Positions 63,095 through 64,000 of a stretch of DNA of 64,000 nt are shown here, piece by piece. Each line of letters begins with the position of its first letter. The stretch's first letter is position 1. The position numbers and the translations under genes were made by a program. Origin of the DNA: Himantopus leucocephalus (lineage: Eukaryota > Chordata > Aves > Charadriiformes > Recurvirostridae); assembly GCA_003993805.1 (NCBI GenBank), contig RSEF01000001.1:59856300-59920299 (forward strand), read 5' to 3'. The notes below the pieces were generated by a model, which saw nothing but the letters and a program-made list of their open reading frames with translations, ran no database searches and was not told the DNA's origin.

Positions 63095-63910
63095 AATTAA
63101 ATCTGTGGACACAGTATGGAGATCATTTGAAGATGCTATACTGGAGACACAGGTGCAAGCTGCTCAGTTAAAAAGTACAGTTTTCAAAAAGCCTAGACAA
63201 AAAACAGCATGGCTAAACAACTATGTAAAGAATGGTACTAAAAGACTTCTTCAAATGGTCAGATTAATAGAATCTTTTTCTCAAGTAAAATTGGTAAATA
63301 TAATAGCTATGTTGGCACTTAAGATTTTTGTAATGGAAGATCTTATGCTAGAAAACCTTGGCGATCTTTGAGAAAGTAAACAACCACATGACAAGGAAGA
63401 CCTGATTGATGTATTTTAATTCTTTTGCATATCCAAATCCAAATGATTCCTACCAAGAACTTTTGGGAACTGAACTGTCTTCAGATAAGATGGAAAGTCC
63501 TCATGGAGGAAATACTTTCCATTCTTCAAATGATTAACTCTACAGTAATCTGTTTCAGAGACTGTGATGTATGACAGAATTAACAATTTACCTAAAATGA
63601 AGGATGACTAGTGAGGTGACAGTTTGTTGATGATAGTGTGAAGAGCTGTGGAAGAACCTTACAATGCTGAATGGCTGGGGTATAAAAATGGCAGATGACA
63701 CTCATTGTGGTTAGCTACAAAGTGGTACAAATTGAGTACGAAAATGTTCATAACTCCACAGGAAGATAGAACTGACTCACCACTCAAGAATGATTTTCTA
63801 GGATTATAGTAGGTAGTTTTGTGAAAACATTGATACAGTAGCAGTTGAAGAAAGCAAATAAAGAATGTTGGAAATAAATTAAGAAATTGAGGAAAACTTC
63901 TCTATGGGAC
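63095..63910 (+). mobile_element. Ancient, decayed CR1-type LINE, sense
   Basis: The frame at 63090-63371 resembles the CR1 linker before the reverse transcriptase (W-SFEDAILE-Q-QA then KKPRQ--AWLN). Further on, 63680-63900 follows, with gaps, the DNA of the old amniote CR1 region just after the reverse transcriptase: 'ggcagatgacactcattgtgg', 'accactcaagaa', 'gtgaaaacat', and 'gcaaataaagaatgttggaaat', each as separate short matches recognised from memory. All frames are broken. The level of decay suggests an insertion older than the other CR1 copies here. It is not a host exon. Confidence 0.6.
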
Positions 63911-63972
63911 ACCTGGCTCTTAAGTGTTCTGCATAATTCTGTTTCCTTTCCTTTCCCCTCCCCATATCAAAG

Positions 63973-64000
63973 AAGATGTCACAGAACTGGAAAAGGTACA
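63973..64000 (+). CDS. ATF7IP: ATF7IP exon 3, 5' end only
   Basis: A strong pyrimidine tract (63940-63963) precedes AG at 63971-63972. Joining to the phase 1 donor gives G+AA = Glu, then DVTELEKV. Human ATF7IP has a similar 'PAEVESNEK' in this place (from memory), which supports the junction. A second AG at 63974-63975 forms a NAGNAG tandem acceptor; its use would remove one Glu. The exon continues beyond the window, so its length is unknown. Confidence 0.7.

Larger units (their letters stand above)
61043..63972 (+). other. ATF7IP: ATF7IP intron 2
   Basis: Runs from donor GTAAGA at 61043 to an acceptor after a C/T-rich tract (63940-63963) with AG at 63971-63972. It contains T runs, a gapped T run with an N at 62625, and a decayed LINE at 63095-63910. 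61093-63094 holds nothing else I recognise. Confidence 0.85.

Noticed and set aside
63090..63371. 93-codon frame in intron 2 as an ATF7IP exon
   Set aside because: It ends in a stop, does not resemble ATF7IP, and looks like a decayed LINE.
1..64000. tRNA, rRNA, CRISPR arrays, intact retroviral or LTR elements
   Set aside because: None seen by reading; a dedicated search could still find short or diverged ones.

Overview
The window is vertebrate nuclear DNA, most likely from a bird. It is AT-rich and intron-like, holds several CR1 LINE fragments of the kind that dominates sauropsid genomes, and has no Alu/B1/L1-type repeats that I could see. It contains the 5' part of one recognisable protein-coding gene on the + strand, ATF7IP (activating transcription factor 7-interacting protein, also called MCAF1), the partner and stabiliser of the H3K9 methyltransferase SETDB1. 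The species cannot be named from the sequence.

Layout. 1-262 is an antisense CR1 fragment. 263-6150 is featureless flank. 6200-7540 is a dense CpG island with GC boxes, CCAAT boxes, octamers, an E-box and an NRF1 palindrome. It is the probable main ATF7IP promoter, with a non-coding first exon that most likely ends at 7253. From 7254 to 59981 runs a first intron of about 52.7 kb. It holds antisense CR1 pieces (27183-27780, 45552-45735), a sense CR1 piece (58205-58420), two further CpG islands (51175-51660 and 54005-54520) and two small promoter-plus-donor candidates (about 16330-16475 and 24230-24357). The first coding exon is 59982-61042 with ATG at 59989. It encodes 351 complete residues of the acidic, Ser/Glu-rich ATF7IP N-terminus. 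Intron 2 (61043-63972) carries an old, decayed CR1-type LINE at 63095-63910. The third exon starts at 63973 in the correct phase and runs off the window end.

The main points to follow up are regulatory. Up to four extra start regions may lie inside intron 1. Tandem CGG/CAG tracts sit in the 5' UTR. A possible upstream ORF would overlap the ATF7IP start codon. A tandem NAGNAG acceptor lies at exon 3. I found no bacterial-type operon, CRISPR array, tRNA or rRNA gene, and no convincing second protein-coding gene. Ten assembly gaps (N) all fall in homopolymer runs, and one is flanked by a suspicious duplicated 9-mer.
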